Below, piece after piece: positions 19,098 to 26,346 of a DNA stretch of 64,000 nt. A program made the translations under genes and the position numbers. The notes below the pieces were generated by a model that saw nothing but the letters and a program-made list of their open reading frames with translations, made no database searches and was not told where the DNA came from. The DNA comes from Acetivibrio sp. MSJd-27 (GTDB lineage: Bacteria; Bacillota; Clostridia; UMGS1840; HGM11507), in the NCBI RefSeq assembly GCF_018918095.1, contig NZ_JAHLPV010000010.1, forward strand, positions 16,057-80,056, read 5' to 3'. How positions within the stretch are numbered: the stretch's first letter is position 1; the number at the start of each line of letters is the position of its first letter.

Positions 19098-19140
19098 ATC
19101 GTCATGAAATCTTTCGATCTTCATGACGATTTTTTGCTTT
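19098..19140 (+). terminator. intrinsic terminator of nfnAB
   Basis: A ten-base perfect stem ATCGTCATGA/TCATGACGAT (19098-19107 with 19121-19130) followed by TTTTTGCTTTT. Confidence 0.85.
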
Positions 19141-19161
19141 TATAAAAATTCAAAATTTCTA

Positions 19162-19206
19162 TTGACTTTTTGGGGTTCAATTAGTATAATTAATTTGTGG
19201 AGTTCA
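19162..19206 (+). promoter_or_regulatory. sigma-A promoter with paired repeats, first RHH gene
   Basis: TTGACT (19162-19167), a 17-base spacer and TATAAT (19185-19190). A near-direct repeat, TGGGGTTCA (19171-19179) and TGGAGTTCA (19198-19206), sits on either side of the -10. This layout, repeated at the other two RHH genes, suggests autoregulation by the encoded regulator. Confidence 0.6.
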
Positions 19207-19223
19207 GAAAGTGAGGTGTTACC

Positions 19224-19394
19224 GTGAGTCCACGTACCGGCAGACCAAAAGCAGACAATCCCAAAAAATATGACATCAAGGTTCGTTATGACGAAGAAAC
19301 ACATAAAGCACTCTTAGATTACTGTAAAAAGCATAACATCACACGGGTTGAAGCATTCAGAAGAGGATTACAACTGCTGTTCGGTCAAAAATAA
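19224..19394 (+). CDS. ribbon-helix-helix (CopG/Arc-like) regulator 1
   Basis: A 56-residue protein starting at GTG 19224, after GTGAGGTG. An N-terminal basic stretch 'SPRTGRPKADNPKKYD' is followed by the strand 'IKVRYDEETHKALLDYCKKH' type segment and a second helix 'TRVEAFRRGLQLL', the RHH fold. It shares the 'GRPxxNPK' arm with the RHH genes at 19613 and 28294. Such proteins bind DNA as dimers through the paired beta strand. The repeats around its promoter are the likely operator. The stop codon runs directly into a structured element. Confidence 0.75.
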   Translation: MSPRTGRPKADNPKKYDIKVRYDEETHKALLDYCKKHNITRVEAFRRGLQLLFGQK

Positions 19395-19532
19395 AAGGAA
19401 GCAGCGCTCCCCTCAGAAAGGCACGCTACTTCCCCCAACACACAGCCGTCTCGCAAGACAGCGATGCAAAAATATTGTACCATTTGTATCCGCATTTTGC
19501 AAGGGGCTGTGATGAAATAACCGAAAGGATTG
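19395..19532 (+). other. structured post-RHH element, copy 1
   Basis: About 138 bases starting at the RHH stop codon. Predicted stems: P1 GGAAGCAGCG/CGCTACTTCC (19397-19406 with 19424-19433, one mismatch); P2 CACAGCC/GGCTGTG (19441-19447 with 19505-19511) enclosing a small GTCT/AGAC hairpin; P3 TGCAAAA/TTTTGCA (19465-19471 with 19495-19501) around the core ATATTGTACCATTTGTATCC (19472-19491). It ends with a ribosome-site-like GAAAGGA. Copies 2 (19790-19928) and 3 (27995-28123) keep the stems and the core. Confidence 0.6.
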
Positions 19533-19556
19533 ATGGAAGCTAAAAATAGAAGTTGA
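19533..19556 (+). pseudogene. seven-codon remnant ORF after element copy 1
   Basis: GAAAGGA of element copy 1 is followed by ATG and only six more sense codons (MEAKNRS) before TGA. That TGA overlaps the -35 box of the second RHH promoter. In the other two cassettes a full cargo gene begins at this place, so this may be what is left of a cargo gene lost when the second cassette joined. It could also be chance. Confidence 0.3.
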
Positions 19557-19598
19557 CTTTTATGGGTAGGTATGTTATGATATTAGTGACCCATAAAA
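19553..19598 (+). promoter_or_regulatory. sigma-A promoter within a perfect inverted repeat, second RHH gene
   Basis: TTGACT (19553-19558), a 17-base spacer and TATGAT (19576-19581). A perfect ten-base inverted repeat TTTTATGGGT/ACCCATAAAA (19558-19567 with 19589-19598) brackets the -10, a natural operator for a dimeric RHH repressor. Confidence 0.65.
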
Positions 19599-19612
19599 GT
19601 GAGGTGAAACCA

Positions 19613-19789
19613 TTGGGCAAAAAAAAGATGGGGCGACCTACAGACAATCCCAAAGACATTTCGCTGAAAGTGCTCTTGGATAATGACACGGCGCAAAAAC
19701 TTGAAGAATGTTCTCAAGTTTTAAAGGTATCAAAAGCAGAAATTATGCGGCGGGGTGTCCATGAGATACATAAAAGGTTGCCAAATTAA
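19613..19789 (+). CDS. ribbon-helix-helix regulator 2
   Basis: A 58-residue RHH protein read from TTG at 19613 after GTGAGGTG. A longer reading from an upstream ATG would begin inside the promoter and is not credible. 'GKKKMGRPTDNPKD' forms the N-terminal arm, 'ISLKVLLDNDTAQKLEECSQ' the strand and first helix, and 'SKAEIMRRGVHEIHKRL' the second helix. It closely resembles regulator 3 at 28294 in its arm. The following element copy 2 begins at its stop codon and the 93-residue cargo gene follows. Its function is presumably autorepression and control of the cassette. Confidence 0.75.
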   Translation: MGKKKMGRPTDNPKDISLKVLLDNDTAQKLEECSQVLKVSKAEIMRRGVHEIHKRLPN

Positions 19790-19928
19790 AAAGGAAGCAG
19801 TGTCCCCTAAGCAAAAAGCACACTACTTCCCCCAACACACAGCCGTCTTACAAGACAGCGATGCAAAAATATTGTATCATTTGTATCCGCATTTTGCAAG
19901 GGGCTGTGATAAAATAACCGAAAGGATT
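19790..19928 (+). other. structured post-RHH element, copy 2
   Basis: A near copy of 19395-19532. The last roughly 106 bases differ at only four positions. In stem P1 the change AGCG/CGCT to AGTG/CACT keeps pairing (19793-19802 with 19821-19830), a compensatory change. P2 CACAGCC/GGCTGTG is at 19838-19844 and 19902-19908. It ends in GAAAGGA, the ribosome site of the next gene. Confidence 0.6.
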
Positions 19929-19936
19929 TGATTTTT

Positions 19937-20218
19937 ATGATCATCAGACAGCTCAAACCAAACGATTTCAAGTTTATCTTGAAACAGCTTATCGAGAAAG
20001 CACAGCAAAATCCGCTGGACGCCAGCTTCAATGTAAACATGACGGTAAACAGCACGGAGTACTGTATAAAAATCCAGCCGGAGGGCTGCAATAAACTGGC
20101 CGTTCTTCAAGCATATCAGATCGAGCGGGACGAGTACGGCCACCTGCACGAGCTCATCACCGACAACAATATCCTCTCCGCCCTGCTGGAGCTTCTGCTG
20201 CGGCAGAGGATGTATTGA
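19937..20218 (+). CDS. hypothetical protein, cargo of RHH cassette
   Basis: 93 residues, no signal peptide or membrane segment, not recognised. It begins MIIRQLKPNDFKFILKQLIE, has a mixed middle part 'NMTVNSTEYCIKIQPEG' and a leucine-rich C-terminal helix 'NILSALLELLLRQRMY'. I chose the ATG at 19937 because AAAGGA lies ten bases upstream; a TTG at 19928 is too close to that site. The gene lies directly after structured element copy 2, in the place occupied by a DUF6809 gene in the cassette near 28 kb. It is transcribed toward a bidirectional terminator. Confidence 0.7.
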   Translation: MIIRQLKPNDFKFILKQLIEKAQQNPLDASFNVNMTVNSTEYCIKIQPEGCNKLAVLQAYQIERDEYGHLHELITDNNILSALLELLLRQRMY

Positions 20219-20230
20219 TTTTTCCCGCAA

Positions 20231-20275
20231 AAAGCGCCTGCAGCCAGTTTTCCATCTGGCCGCAGGCGCTTCTTT
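20231..20275. terminator. bidirectional terminator
   Basis: A stem AGCGCCTGC/GCAGGCGCT (20233-20241 with 20262-20270), extended inside by CCAG/CTGG. On the minus strand it is followed by TTTTTGC and ends the 856-residue gene; on the plus strand TCTTTA follows and may end the RHH cassette. Confidence 0.75.
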
Positions 20276-20308
20276 ATCCTGAAAATTTATCAGCTATTTT
20301 CGTTCGTA

Positions 20309-22879
20309 CTAATTATTGACAATATCTGTTGTGGTACAAAACCAAAGATATCTCAAAAGCTCTTCAGGCAATGTGTCCCCCTTCTGCGGCAATTTTGCCT
20401 CATCCCTGTTGATGACAATCAAACCCCTGTCATCCCAGAACACCTTTTGTCCCAAAGCCTCCGCCAGTGCGCGAAGGGGAAGCAAGGTGCGGTCATTCAA
20501 GGTCTGAGCCGCTACATCCAAGGTGATTTCCTGATCATTGACCATCATTTTGTCACTTCCAATCACGATGACAACCTTGGTGTCCGGCAGTGTCAGAGTA
20601 ACGTTCTGGGTTTCCTCGTTCCATTCCACCTCAGCGTTCAGGCTTTCCGCGATGAAACGGACGGGAAGCAGAGTGCGGTCATCCACGGTTATGGCCTTGA
20701 CTTCCGGATTCTGCGGATCAATCATGACCGTTTTTCCGTTAGCGATAGCATAAGCATTGTCAATCATAAGCACCAGGGAATCGCCAATTCTTTCATAAAG
20801 TTCCCGAATCTGTGCCTCCGTCAGCGGCTCCATGCTGTTGGCAATCCGAAAGATTTCCGTTCCGGACGTGTAATAAATATTGTCCTGACTGTCGAGTGTC
20901 AGCGTACCGGTGGTATTGTTCATATCGCTTGACAGATCGATACATTCCATGGTCTCGGTATCAATCACATTGATCCGGCTGCACTGGGTGGTGTAGAGCA
21001 GCCCGTCGCTTCCGAATTTTAAATACACGGGACGCCACTGATGACCGGTTCCCCATTTTGTAGGGCCGACGGTCAAGGTTTTTTCCATCTCGTATGTCTC
21101 GGGGTTCATCGCGAACAGCAGCCCATTGCAGGCGCCCCAGACAAGACCGTCAGGTCCAATCTCCAAATCGCCGATAAAGCGGACAGGCGTAGGCATATCC
21201 GACGGAAATTCCGGAACCCACTCCCTGATCACCTTTTCCTGTGCAGGGTCAAATACAAACATCTTAGCCGATGCCTCGGTCGGGTCAATGCCCAACCCGC
21301 CGGAGATGGAGGTGGAGCCGTAAATCAGGCCGTCCTTGTAAGTGAGCCCCACAACGCTTTGATTCTTCACCACGTTCCGGTAAGTTTTGTGCTCGCCGAT
21401 CGCCTCGTCGGTGATAATCAAGGCGCCGCCCAAAATATTGTATTCCGGGATCGTCCCGGAAAGAATCTTTCCGTCATAAGCTTTCATAGCAAAAGGCCTT
21501 TGCTGTTCCTCCCCGATTTTAAACAGCATTTTGGGATTGACATCCTTGACAACCTCTTCGCTCAAGTCAAACCGATCGATCTTCCCATCCGGATAGATTC
21601 CCGAATACAGATTTCCATTGGATATCACCATGCCCTCCGGCTGACCCATGGGAAAATAACGGGTATACTTGCCGGACGCGATATCGTACTCTGCTCCCTG
21701 GGAGGCCATATAGCCGCCGGCATAAAGCCGGTCGGTCTCCTTGTCGCAGATGATATTCTGCAAACCGATGCCGGTGCCCTTCGTACGGACGTCCTCCATT
21801 TTGGAGGCGACCCCCGTCTCCAGGTTCATCACCATGGGGCAGCCGCTGTAATCGGCGGTCACAAGGCATTTCTGCCCATTTAACGTGGCGCCGTAAACGC
21901 CCCGCATGGAATAGCTTGCCTTCATCTGTGTCTGTTCTGCCTTCCCGGTTTTCAGATCGAATTTCTGAAGATATCCGTTGGCATTATAATAAACAAATCC
22001 GTCCACCTCATGGGAAGCATATAACTGGGACAGGCCGGTCTGTGTGCCGACAAACTCCCCCTTGTCCAAATCATAGATCAAAAGCGTCCAGCCGGGCGTT
22101 TCAAATTTTCCGGTTATGCTGGCAAACAGATAGTGATCCACGACAATGGAACAATAGACGGATTCCGGTTTGACTGTCTTTCCGTCCACCTGGGGAAACG
22201 GAATCTCTTTGCGCTGTTTTGTGCTTAGATCAAACTCGATCAGCTTGGCCTCAACAGCGTTTGTTCCGGCATAGAGCTTTCCGTTATAGTAATTCAAAGC
22301 CTTACAGTACTGATGACCGGGGTAAGCTTCCCCCAGATTCTCATATTTTTTTGCCGCAGCATCGTATTTCACCATCAAACCGCTGGGATAGGTTCCAAAA
22401 TAAATATTGTCCTTTTCATCCGCGGACAGGTTGTATACCGCTTTTTCCGAGAATACAGCGCCCAGATCGGCGACTTCCTTTGTCTCGGGGGAATAGCGGT
22501 AAATGTGCGCCGCGCTTCCGCAGCCCGCTATGTAGACGTTTCCTTTGGAATCCACCAGATGGGACCAGCTGGAATCGACCTTGTCCAGTGAAAAATAACG
22601 CTCCACCTTTCTGTCGTCCAGGTTTACCACATTAAAGGTCGCCGGTGTGCCGGACGAGGTGGTGTACAGCATGTTTTTTCCATCCTCTTGCGCAACCGCC
22701 CCGTCCAGGTTGATGGACTGCTCCAGGGGCGTACCGAGAGAGACCGCCTCCCCAAAGCTTCTGCTGTTTAACCGCTCCGACTGGTAAGCACCCTCCGCGC
22801 TGACCGAAAAGCCCCCCAACAATCCGGCGGTCATTGCGCTGACTGTAAGAATTCCAATGATTTTTTTCACATTCCTCAT
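20309..22879 (-). CDS. secreted beta-propeller protein with C-terminal copper-amine-oxidase-N-like domain
   Basis: 856 residues. A signal peptide (about 1-29, 'MRNVKKIIGILTVSAMTAGL') is followed by about 650 residues of propeller-type blades such as 'IYRYSPETKEVADLG' and 'NIYFGTYPSGLMVKYD'. A CAO-N-like domain follows at about residues 715-830, with its two halves 'DDRTLLPVRFIAESLNAEVE' and 'NDRTLLPLRALAEALGQKVF'. That domain is common in secreted clostridial proteins and is not an oxidase by itself. GGAAGGAG precedes the ATG, and a good promoter lies at 22947-22975. It is a paralog of the truncated gene at the left edge. Role: probably extracellular binding; the ligand is unknown. Confidence 0.85.
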   Translation of the reverse strand: MRNVKKIIGILTVSAMTAGLLGGFSVSAEGAYQSERLNSRSFGEAVSLGTPLEQSINLDGAVAQEDGKNMLYTTSSGTPATFNVVNLDDRKVERYFSLDKVDSSWSHLVDSKGNVYIAGCGSAAHIYRYSPETKEVADLGAVFSEKAVYNLSADEKDNIYFGTYPSGLMVKYDAAAKKYENLGEAYPGHQYCKALNYYNGKLYAGTNAVEAKLIEFDLSTKQRKEIPFPQVDGKTVKPESVYCSIVVDHYLFASITGKFETPGWTLLIYDLDKGEFVGTQTGLSQLYASHEVDGFVYYNANGYLQKFDLKTGKAEQTQMKASYSMRGVYGATLNGQKCLVTADYSGCPMVMNLETGVASKMEDVRTKGTGIGLQNIICDKETDRLYAGGYMASQGAEYDIASGKYTRYFPMGQPEGMVISNGNLYSGIYPDGKIDRFDLSEEVVKDVNPKMLFKIGEEQQRPFAMKAYDGKILSGTIPEYNILGGALIITDEAIGEHKTYRNVVKNQSVVGLTYKDGLIYGSTSISGGLGIDPTEASAKMFVFDPAQEKVIREWVPEFPSDMPTPVRFIGDLEIGPDGLVWGACNGLLFAMNPETYEMEKTLTVGPTKWGTGHQWRPVYLKFGSDGLLYTTQCSRINVIDTETMECIDLSSDMNNTTGTLTLDSQDNIYYTSGTEIFRIANSMEPLTEAQIRELYERIGDSLVLMIDNAYAIANGKTVMIDPQNPEVKAITVDDRTLLPVRFIAESLNAEVEWNEETQNVTLTLPDTKVVIVIGSDKMMVNDQEITLDVAAQTLNDRTLLPLRALAEALGQKVFWDDRGLIVINRDEAKLPQKGDTLPEELLRYLWFCTTTDIVNN

Positions 22880-22946
22880 AAAATTGCTCCTTCCGCATTT
22901 TTGAGACTCCGGCAGAATTGTGCATATTCTACAGAATCCTATGGAT

Positions 22947-22975
22947 ATTATACTATTTTATTTGTCTGATGTAAA
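22947..22975 (-). promoter_or_regulatory. sigma-A promoter of propeller/CAO-N gene
   Basis: On the minus strand TTTACA (22975-22970), a 17-base spacer and a perfect TATAAT (22952-22947), about 70 bases before the ATG. Confidence 0.7.
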
Positions 22976-23019
22976 TGTTTTTTCTTGTGAGGCATCCCTC
23001 TTTCTTTTGCAATTTTTGA

Positions 23020-23057
23020 AAAAGAAGAGGCTGCGGCAAACGCAGTTTGCCGCAGCT
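23020..23057 (-). terminator. intrinsic terminator of phosphodiester glycosidase gene
   Basis: A perfect stem GCTGCGGCAAA/TTTGCCGCAGC (23030-23040 with 23046-23056), followed on the minus strand by CTCTTCTTTTTC. The stem sequence is nearly the same as that of the terminator at 14748-14777. Confidence 0.8.
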
Positions 23058-23070
23058 CTTTATTCAAGAT

Positions 23071-23700
23071 TTATCCATGCCACATTCCAACGTTGTTGAT
23101 TCTGCGGTTTCCGTCGGTGGCCTTCAGGGTGCGGTCATTGTGCAGGATATAGCTTCCGCCGCCATCCAGCTTGACTGCATTGCGGATACCCAAAGCCAGC
23201 AGAATCCATGCCATCTGACTATATTCGCACCGGGCGCCGACATACACCAAATCGCTTTCCCGGATTCCCAGGAAGCCATGCCAGGTGTAATACAGCTCAT
23301 TGCCCTCATAACCCTCTCTTTTGATGTCTTCCATGGAGATTTGCCTTCCATCGATGACAATGGGAATGCCGGAAATCGCCGTTTTGAAATTTTTATTTTC
23401 CAGCGTATTGGTCTTCTCGAAACCAAATTCCCCGTCATTCTTCACATATAAGGTGGTCAGTGCTTTTCCCGCCACGTTAATCCAGCTGGGATTGTCCTTG
23501 GATTGCGCATAGATTATCCCGCTGTCCATCAGATTGCCGACCGGGATCGTCCCCTCCTCGGTTTGAGCGAAAAAGCCGGCGTTGAAATAATTTGCAACCT
23601 CCACATCCTGTTTGGGCTTGTTGCAGACATATATCCCAAAATAGGGCGGATAAATTTCCTGGACATAGATATCGCTGAGTTTCTGTACCGTTAAAGGCAT
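23071..23700 (-). CDS. phosphodiester glycosidase (NAGPA-domain) family protein
   Basis: A 209-residue protein made almost only of the NAGPA-type domain (PF09992). It has 'YFNAGFF' early, 'GFLGIRESDLVYVGAR' in the middle, and the hallmark 'AVKLDGGGS' and 'RRINNVGMW' near the end. Family members cleave sugar-phosphodiester bonds, in animals N-acetylglucosamine-1-phosphodiester and in bacteria envelope or spore-associated targets. The start at 23700 has a strong AAAGGAGG, and no signal peptide or membrane segment precedes the domain, which is unusual because most relatives are exported. It is a single-gene unit with its own terminator. Confidence 0.85.
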   Translation of the reverse strand: MPLTVQKLSDIYVQEIYPPYFGIYVCNKPKQDVEVANYFNAGFFAQTEEGTIPVGNLMDSGIIYAQSKDNPSWINVAGKALTTLYVKNDGEFGFEKTNTLENKNFKTAISGIPIVIDGRQISMEDIKREGYEGNELYYTWHGFLGIRESDLVYVGARCEYSQMAWILLALGIRNAVKLDGGGSYILHNDRTLKATDGNRRINNVGMWHG

Positions 23701-23774
23701 ATCATTTTCCTCCTTTCCTCTGCCCTTTATTGTATGCGGACTTTTTGCCGGTGTCCCACTTGATTTTTTGGCAA

Positions 23775-23803
23775 CAAAAAACGGCAGGCCGGGAGCCTGC
23801 CGT
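23775..23803 (-). terminator. intrinsic terminator of RNase P RNA
   Basis: A stem CGGCAGGC/GCCTGCCG (23782-23789 with 23795-23802) followed on the minus strand by GTTTTTTG, immediately after the rnpB 3' end. Confidence 0.85.
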
Positions 23804-23807
23804 TTTG

Positions 23808-24146
23808 GTGGGCGAGCAAATCGTAAGCCGAGTTCTGTCGTGGGTAATCATCTATCTGGGACGCACATCGCTGCGCGCCTCAAGCCGCCACCCGGGAGAT
23901 TGTCGGGCCAACTTAATTCTCCGCTTTCGGCGTTGCTCCAGGTGGGGTTTACACCATCCCTTAGTTACCTAAGGGATCCGTGAGCTCTTACCTCACATTT
24001 TCACCCTTACCATAAAATATGGCGGTTCTTTTCTGTTGCACTTTCCTTAAAGTTACCTTCACCAGACGTTATCTGGCACCCTGCCCTGTGGAGCTCGGAC
24101 TTTCCTCACCTTTTAAAAAGGCGCGATTACCTGATTTACTCTGCTT
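23808..24146 (-). ncRNA. rnpB: RNase P RNA, type A
   Basis: On the minus strand the universal core GAGGAAAGTCCGAGCTCC occurs near the 5' end and 'ACAGAACTCGGCTTA' near the 3' end. Between them lie GGTAACTTTAAGGAAAGTGC and AAGGGTGAAAATGTGAGGTA type conserved stretches. The ends pair as helix P1 (GAGTAAATC near 24141-24133 with GATTTGCTC near 23822-23814). The RNA is the catalytic part of RNase P, which trims tRNA 5' ends. The ends are estimated from P1 and the promoter, so they may be off by a few bases. Apparent reading frames across it are not genes. Confidence 0.95.
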
Positions 24147-24148
24147 TT

Positions 24149-24178
24149 ATTTTAACATGAAAAAACGGTCTGAGTCAA
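24149..24178 (-). promoter_or_regulatory. promoter of rnpB
   Basis: On the minus strand TTGACT (24178-24173), an 18-base spacer and TAAAAT (24154-24149), placing the start at the predicted RNase P RNA 5' end. Confidence 0.7.
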
Positions 24179-24220
24179 CAAAAAAGTTTTTCCTTGGCCA
24201 GCAGAAAATATGCATTCTCA

Positions 24221-24273
24221 ATACATAAAAGCAAACAAGCCCTCTTTCAAGAACTTGTTTGCCTCTTATGTAT
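24221..24273 (-). terminator. long hairpin after spoVM
   Basis: ATACATAA...GCAAACAAG pairs with CTTGTTTGC...TTATGTAT over nearly its whole length (24221-24239 with 24254-24273). It lies 12 bases after the spoVM stop. The T-run is weak, so termination is likely but not certain. Confidence 0.55.
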
Positions 24274-24284
24274 TTCCGGAAAAT

Positions 24285-24359
24285 TTAATCATTCATTTTA
24301 AAAACAGATTTTAGAATTTTCCCGATAAACTTCGGCACCTTCAGTACTACAATTTTCAT
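24285..24359 (-). CDS. spoVM: stage V sporulation protein SpoVM
   Basis: A 24-residue peptide starting MKIVVLKVPKFIGKILK. It matches the amphipathic SpoVM peptide (26 residues in Bacillus subtilis, with the same x-x-x-x-K/L-P-K-F-x-G/S pattern in the same place), which recognises the curved forespore membrane and anchors SpoIVA for coat assembly. AGGAGG lies ten bases before the ATG. A longer in-frame reading to 24521 has no good start and would run through the upstream 50-residue gene. It is followed by a hairpin and preceded by a small membrane protein gene. The short length makes family assignment rest on this one motif. Confidence 0.8.
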   Translation of the reverse strand: MKIVVLKVPKFIGKILKSVFKMND

Positions 24360-24373
24360 CTTTACTCTCCCTC

Positions 24374-24526
24374 CTAAAAACGTGTTAGAATAATGAAACC
24401 CAGATAAATGAGAAGCACAGTCAGTATAAATAGGATGAATTTGACAGGCAAGATAAGCGTCAATAATAGCGCGGCGCCCAATATGAAAAGAAACTGGACG
24501 ATATTGCCGTTGTGAAAGCACCTCAT
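24374..24526 (-). CDS. small two-helix membrane protein next to spoVM
   Basis: About 50 residues from the ATG at 24526 (MRCFHNGNIVQFLFILGAALLL...), nearly all hydrophobic with two likely membrane helices. The upstream site AGGCGGGG is only fair. A longer reading to 24673 lacks a ribosome site and has a charged, low-quality N-terminus. It ends 14 bases before spoVM, so the two are probably cotranscribed, which hints at a sporulation or membrane role. I do not recognise a named family. Confidence 0.6.
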   Translation of the reverse strand: MRCFHNGNIVQFLFILGAALLLTLILPVKFILFILTVLLIYLGFIILTRF

Positions 24527-24780
24527 ATAACCCCGCCTAACTTTTTGTCTTTCACTACCAGTATATTGGAAACCTGCAATTTGGTGATTGTATTTCTCTT
24601 TCAGACATCTAATATTTTTCTCTTTTTTGCGTTTTGCAAAGAATGCCGCTAATATTCTCCACGCTTCTCTCATAATTATAGAAAAGTGTTAAAATAATTT
24701 AATCATTCGAGTGAATAGATTTTCTATATTATGAAAAGCACGGGAGACACCTCTCATGCTTCGGATGGGAGGATCGGAGA

Positions 24781-26346
24781 ATGATCAGCAAGAAAGCCGT
24801 CTTTTACAGCGCAATGGTATTGACTTTTTCCAATACCCTGCTTCAGATACTTGGATTCATATACCGCATTATCATCAGCCGGATGGCGGGTGCGGAGGGA
24901 ATGGGCGTCTATCAGCTCATCTTCCCCTATTATAACATTATCATGGGGATCGCTGTATCGGGGCTTACCACGGCAATCAGCCGTCTCTCCGCGGAAAAGC
25001 ACGCTCTTCTGGGAGATAACGGAGTGCGGCGGCTGGTTTTTCTGTCCATGAAAGTGTTTCTGGCATTCTACCTGTGCATTTTTGTGTTCACCTATACCTG
25101 CTCGGACTGGATCGCCGGCGATCTTTTGGGGGATATCCGCACAAAATGGGGGGTTCTCCTGCTTTTACCCTGCCTGTTCTTCACCGGCTTCGAGAACATT
25201 TTCAAGGCCTCCTTTTACGGAACAAACCGTGTGATTCCCCCATCGGTGTCCGAGCTTCTGGAACAGACGGTACGAATCATCGCGGTAGCCCTTTTTCTGT
25301 ATGCGGTTTCCTCTCAGGATCCCTCCGTCACCACTGCTCTGATTGTGGCGGGTATGATCGTCAGCGAGCTGTTCAGCAGCGGGATTCTTACCTTTTTCTT
25401 TCAAAAATACATCAAAAAACAGCCCTCCAGCCAAAAAGTTAAGGGCCTGCTCCGCGACATTTTCTCCATCGCCGTCCCCTTGTCGGCCGGAGGACTTATC
25501 ATCAATTTTCTCTCCTCGGTCAACAAGATCATCATTCCACAGCGGCTGATGCTGTTGGGGCTTGGACAGAAGGAGGCTTTGGAATCCTTCGGCATCCTGT
25601 TCGGCATGACGCTGCCGCTTCTGATGATGCCCTCGGTGTTTATCGCCTCCCTGTCCACCACCATCATGCCCCGCATCTCCAAAAGCCTTGCCCTGCGGAA
25701 CTACGGCGATGTGCAGCGCAAAATCACCAAGACGATTCATGTGACCAGCCTGCTTGTGATGCCCATCATCGCCATCATGATCCCTCTGGGGGACACTCTT
25801 TGCGGGCTTCTGTACCGCCAGCCCCTTGCGGCACGACATATTGTCCCTCTGGGTATCTCGGTCATTTTCATGTTCTATGAGATGATCTCCATGTCCATCT
25901 TAAACGGTGTGGGATTACAGCGCAGAGGCACCGTCAACATGGTAGCCGGTTCGATTGCCGAACTGATTCTGACCTATGTGCTGGTCGCCAGATACGGGAT
26001 GAATGGATACATGGTCGCCTTCTTTGCCAGCACTGTCATCACTGCCTTTCTCAGCATGCGGGATCTGGTCAAAAAGGTTTCCCTGAGGATCGAGTTCCGG
26101 CTTTGGTTCCTGCACCCTCTGCTCTCCTCCCTGGTGACCGGACTGTTCGTCAACGCGGCGCACGAGTATATCCTCCGGCGCTATATGGACCCCTACACCG
26201 CCCTAATCTGTTCCCTCCTCTTCGGATTTGTCATCTATGCCTCTATCCTGAAACTGCAGGGTATCAATATTCTGCGCTATCTGCGCACTCTTGTGCCCAT
26301 AAAGGAGCGGCAAAACAGCTTTCTTTACACCTTCGGAAGGAAATAG
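24781..26346 (+). CDS. spoVB: SpoVB-type polysaccharide/lipid flippase (MOP superfamily)
   Basis: A 521-residue membrane protein with about fourteen hydrophobic segments. It starts 'KAVFYSAMVLTFSNTLLQILGFIYRIIISRMAGAEGMGVYQL' style, the N-terminus of the SpoVB/MurJ-like branch of the MOP superfamily, and carries 'GLTTAISRL' and 'FGMTLPLLMMPSVFIASLSTTIMPRIS'. SpoVB is needed for spore cortex synthesis and probably flips lipid-linked precursors. GGGAGG lies eight bases before the ATG. Its position divergent from spoVM supports a sporulation role, but general polysaccharide export cannot be excluded. Confidence 0.85.
   Translation: MISKKAVFYSAMVLTFSNTLLQILGFIYRIIISRMAGAEGMGVYQLIFPYYNIIMGIAVSGLTTAISRLSAEKHALLGDNGVRRLVFLSMKVFLAFYLCIFVFTYTCSDWIAGDLLGDIRTKWGVLLLLPCLFFTGFENIFKASFYGTNRVIPPSVSELLEQTVRIIAVALFLYAVSSQDPSVTTALIVAGMIVSELFSSGILTFFFQKYIKKQPSSQKVKGLLRDIFSIAVPLSAGGLIINFLSSVNKIIIPQRLMLLGLGQKEALESFGILFGMTLPLLMMPSVFIASLSTTIMPRISKSLALRNYGDVQRKITKTIHVTSLLVMPIIAIMIPLGDTLCGLLYRQPLAARHIVPLGISVIFMFYEMISMSILNGVGLQRRGTVNMVAGSIAELILTYVLVARYGMNGYMVAFFASTVITAFLSMRDLVKKVSLRIEFRLWFLHPLLSSLVTGLFVNAAHEYILRRYMDPYTALICSLLFGFVIYASILKLQGINILRYLRTLVPIKERQNSFLYTFGRK

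Noticed and set aside
19553..19612. Upstream in-frame ATG for RHH regulator 2
   Set aside because: It would start inside the -35/-10 region and the inverted repeat; TTG at 19613 follows a proper ribosome site.
19393..19930. CRISPR array or insertion sequence as the source of the repeats near 19.4-19.9 kb
   Set aside because: Only two copies, 140 bases long with a gene between; no transposase, no terminal inverted repeats and no short regularly spaced repeats.
23730..24228. Short plus-strand frames around 23.7-24.2 kb
   Set aside because: They lie across the RNase P RNA on its opposite strand.
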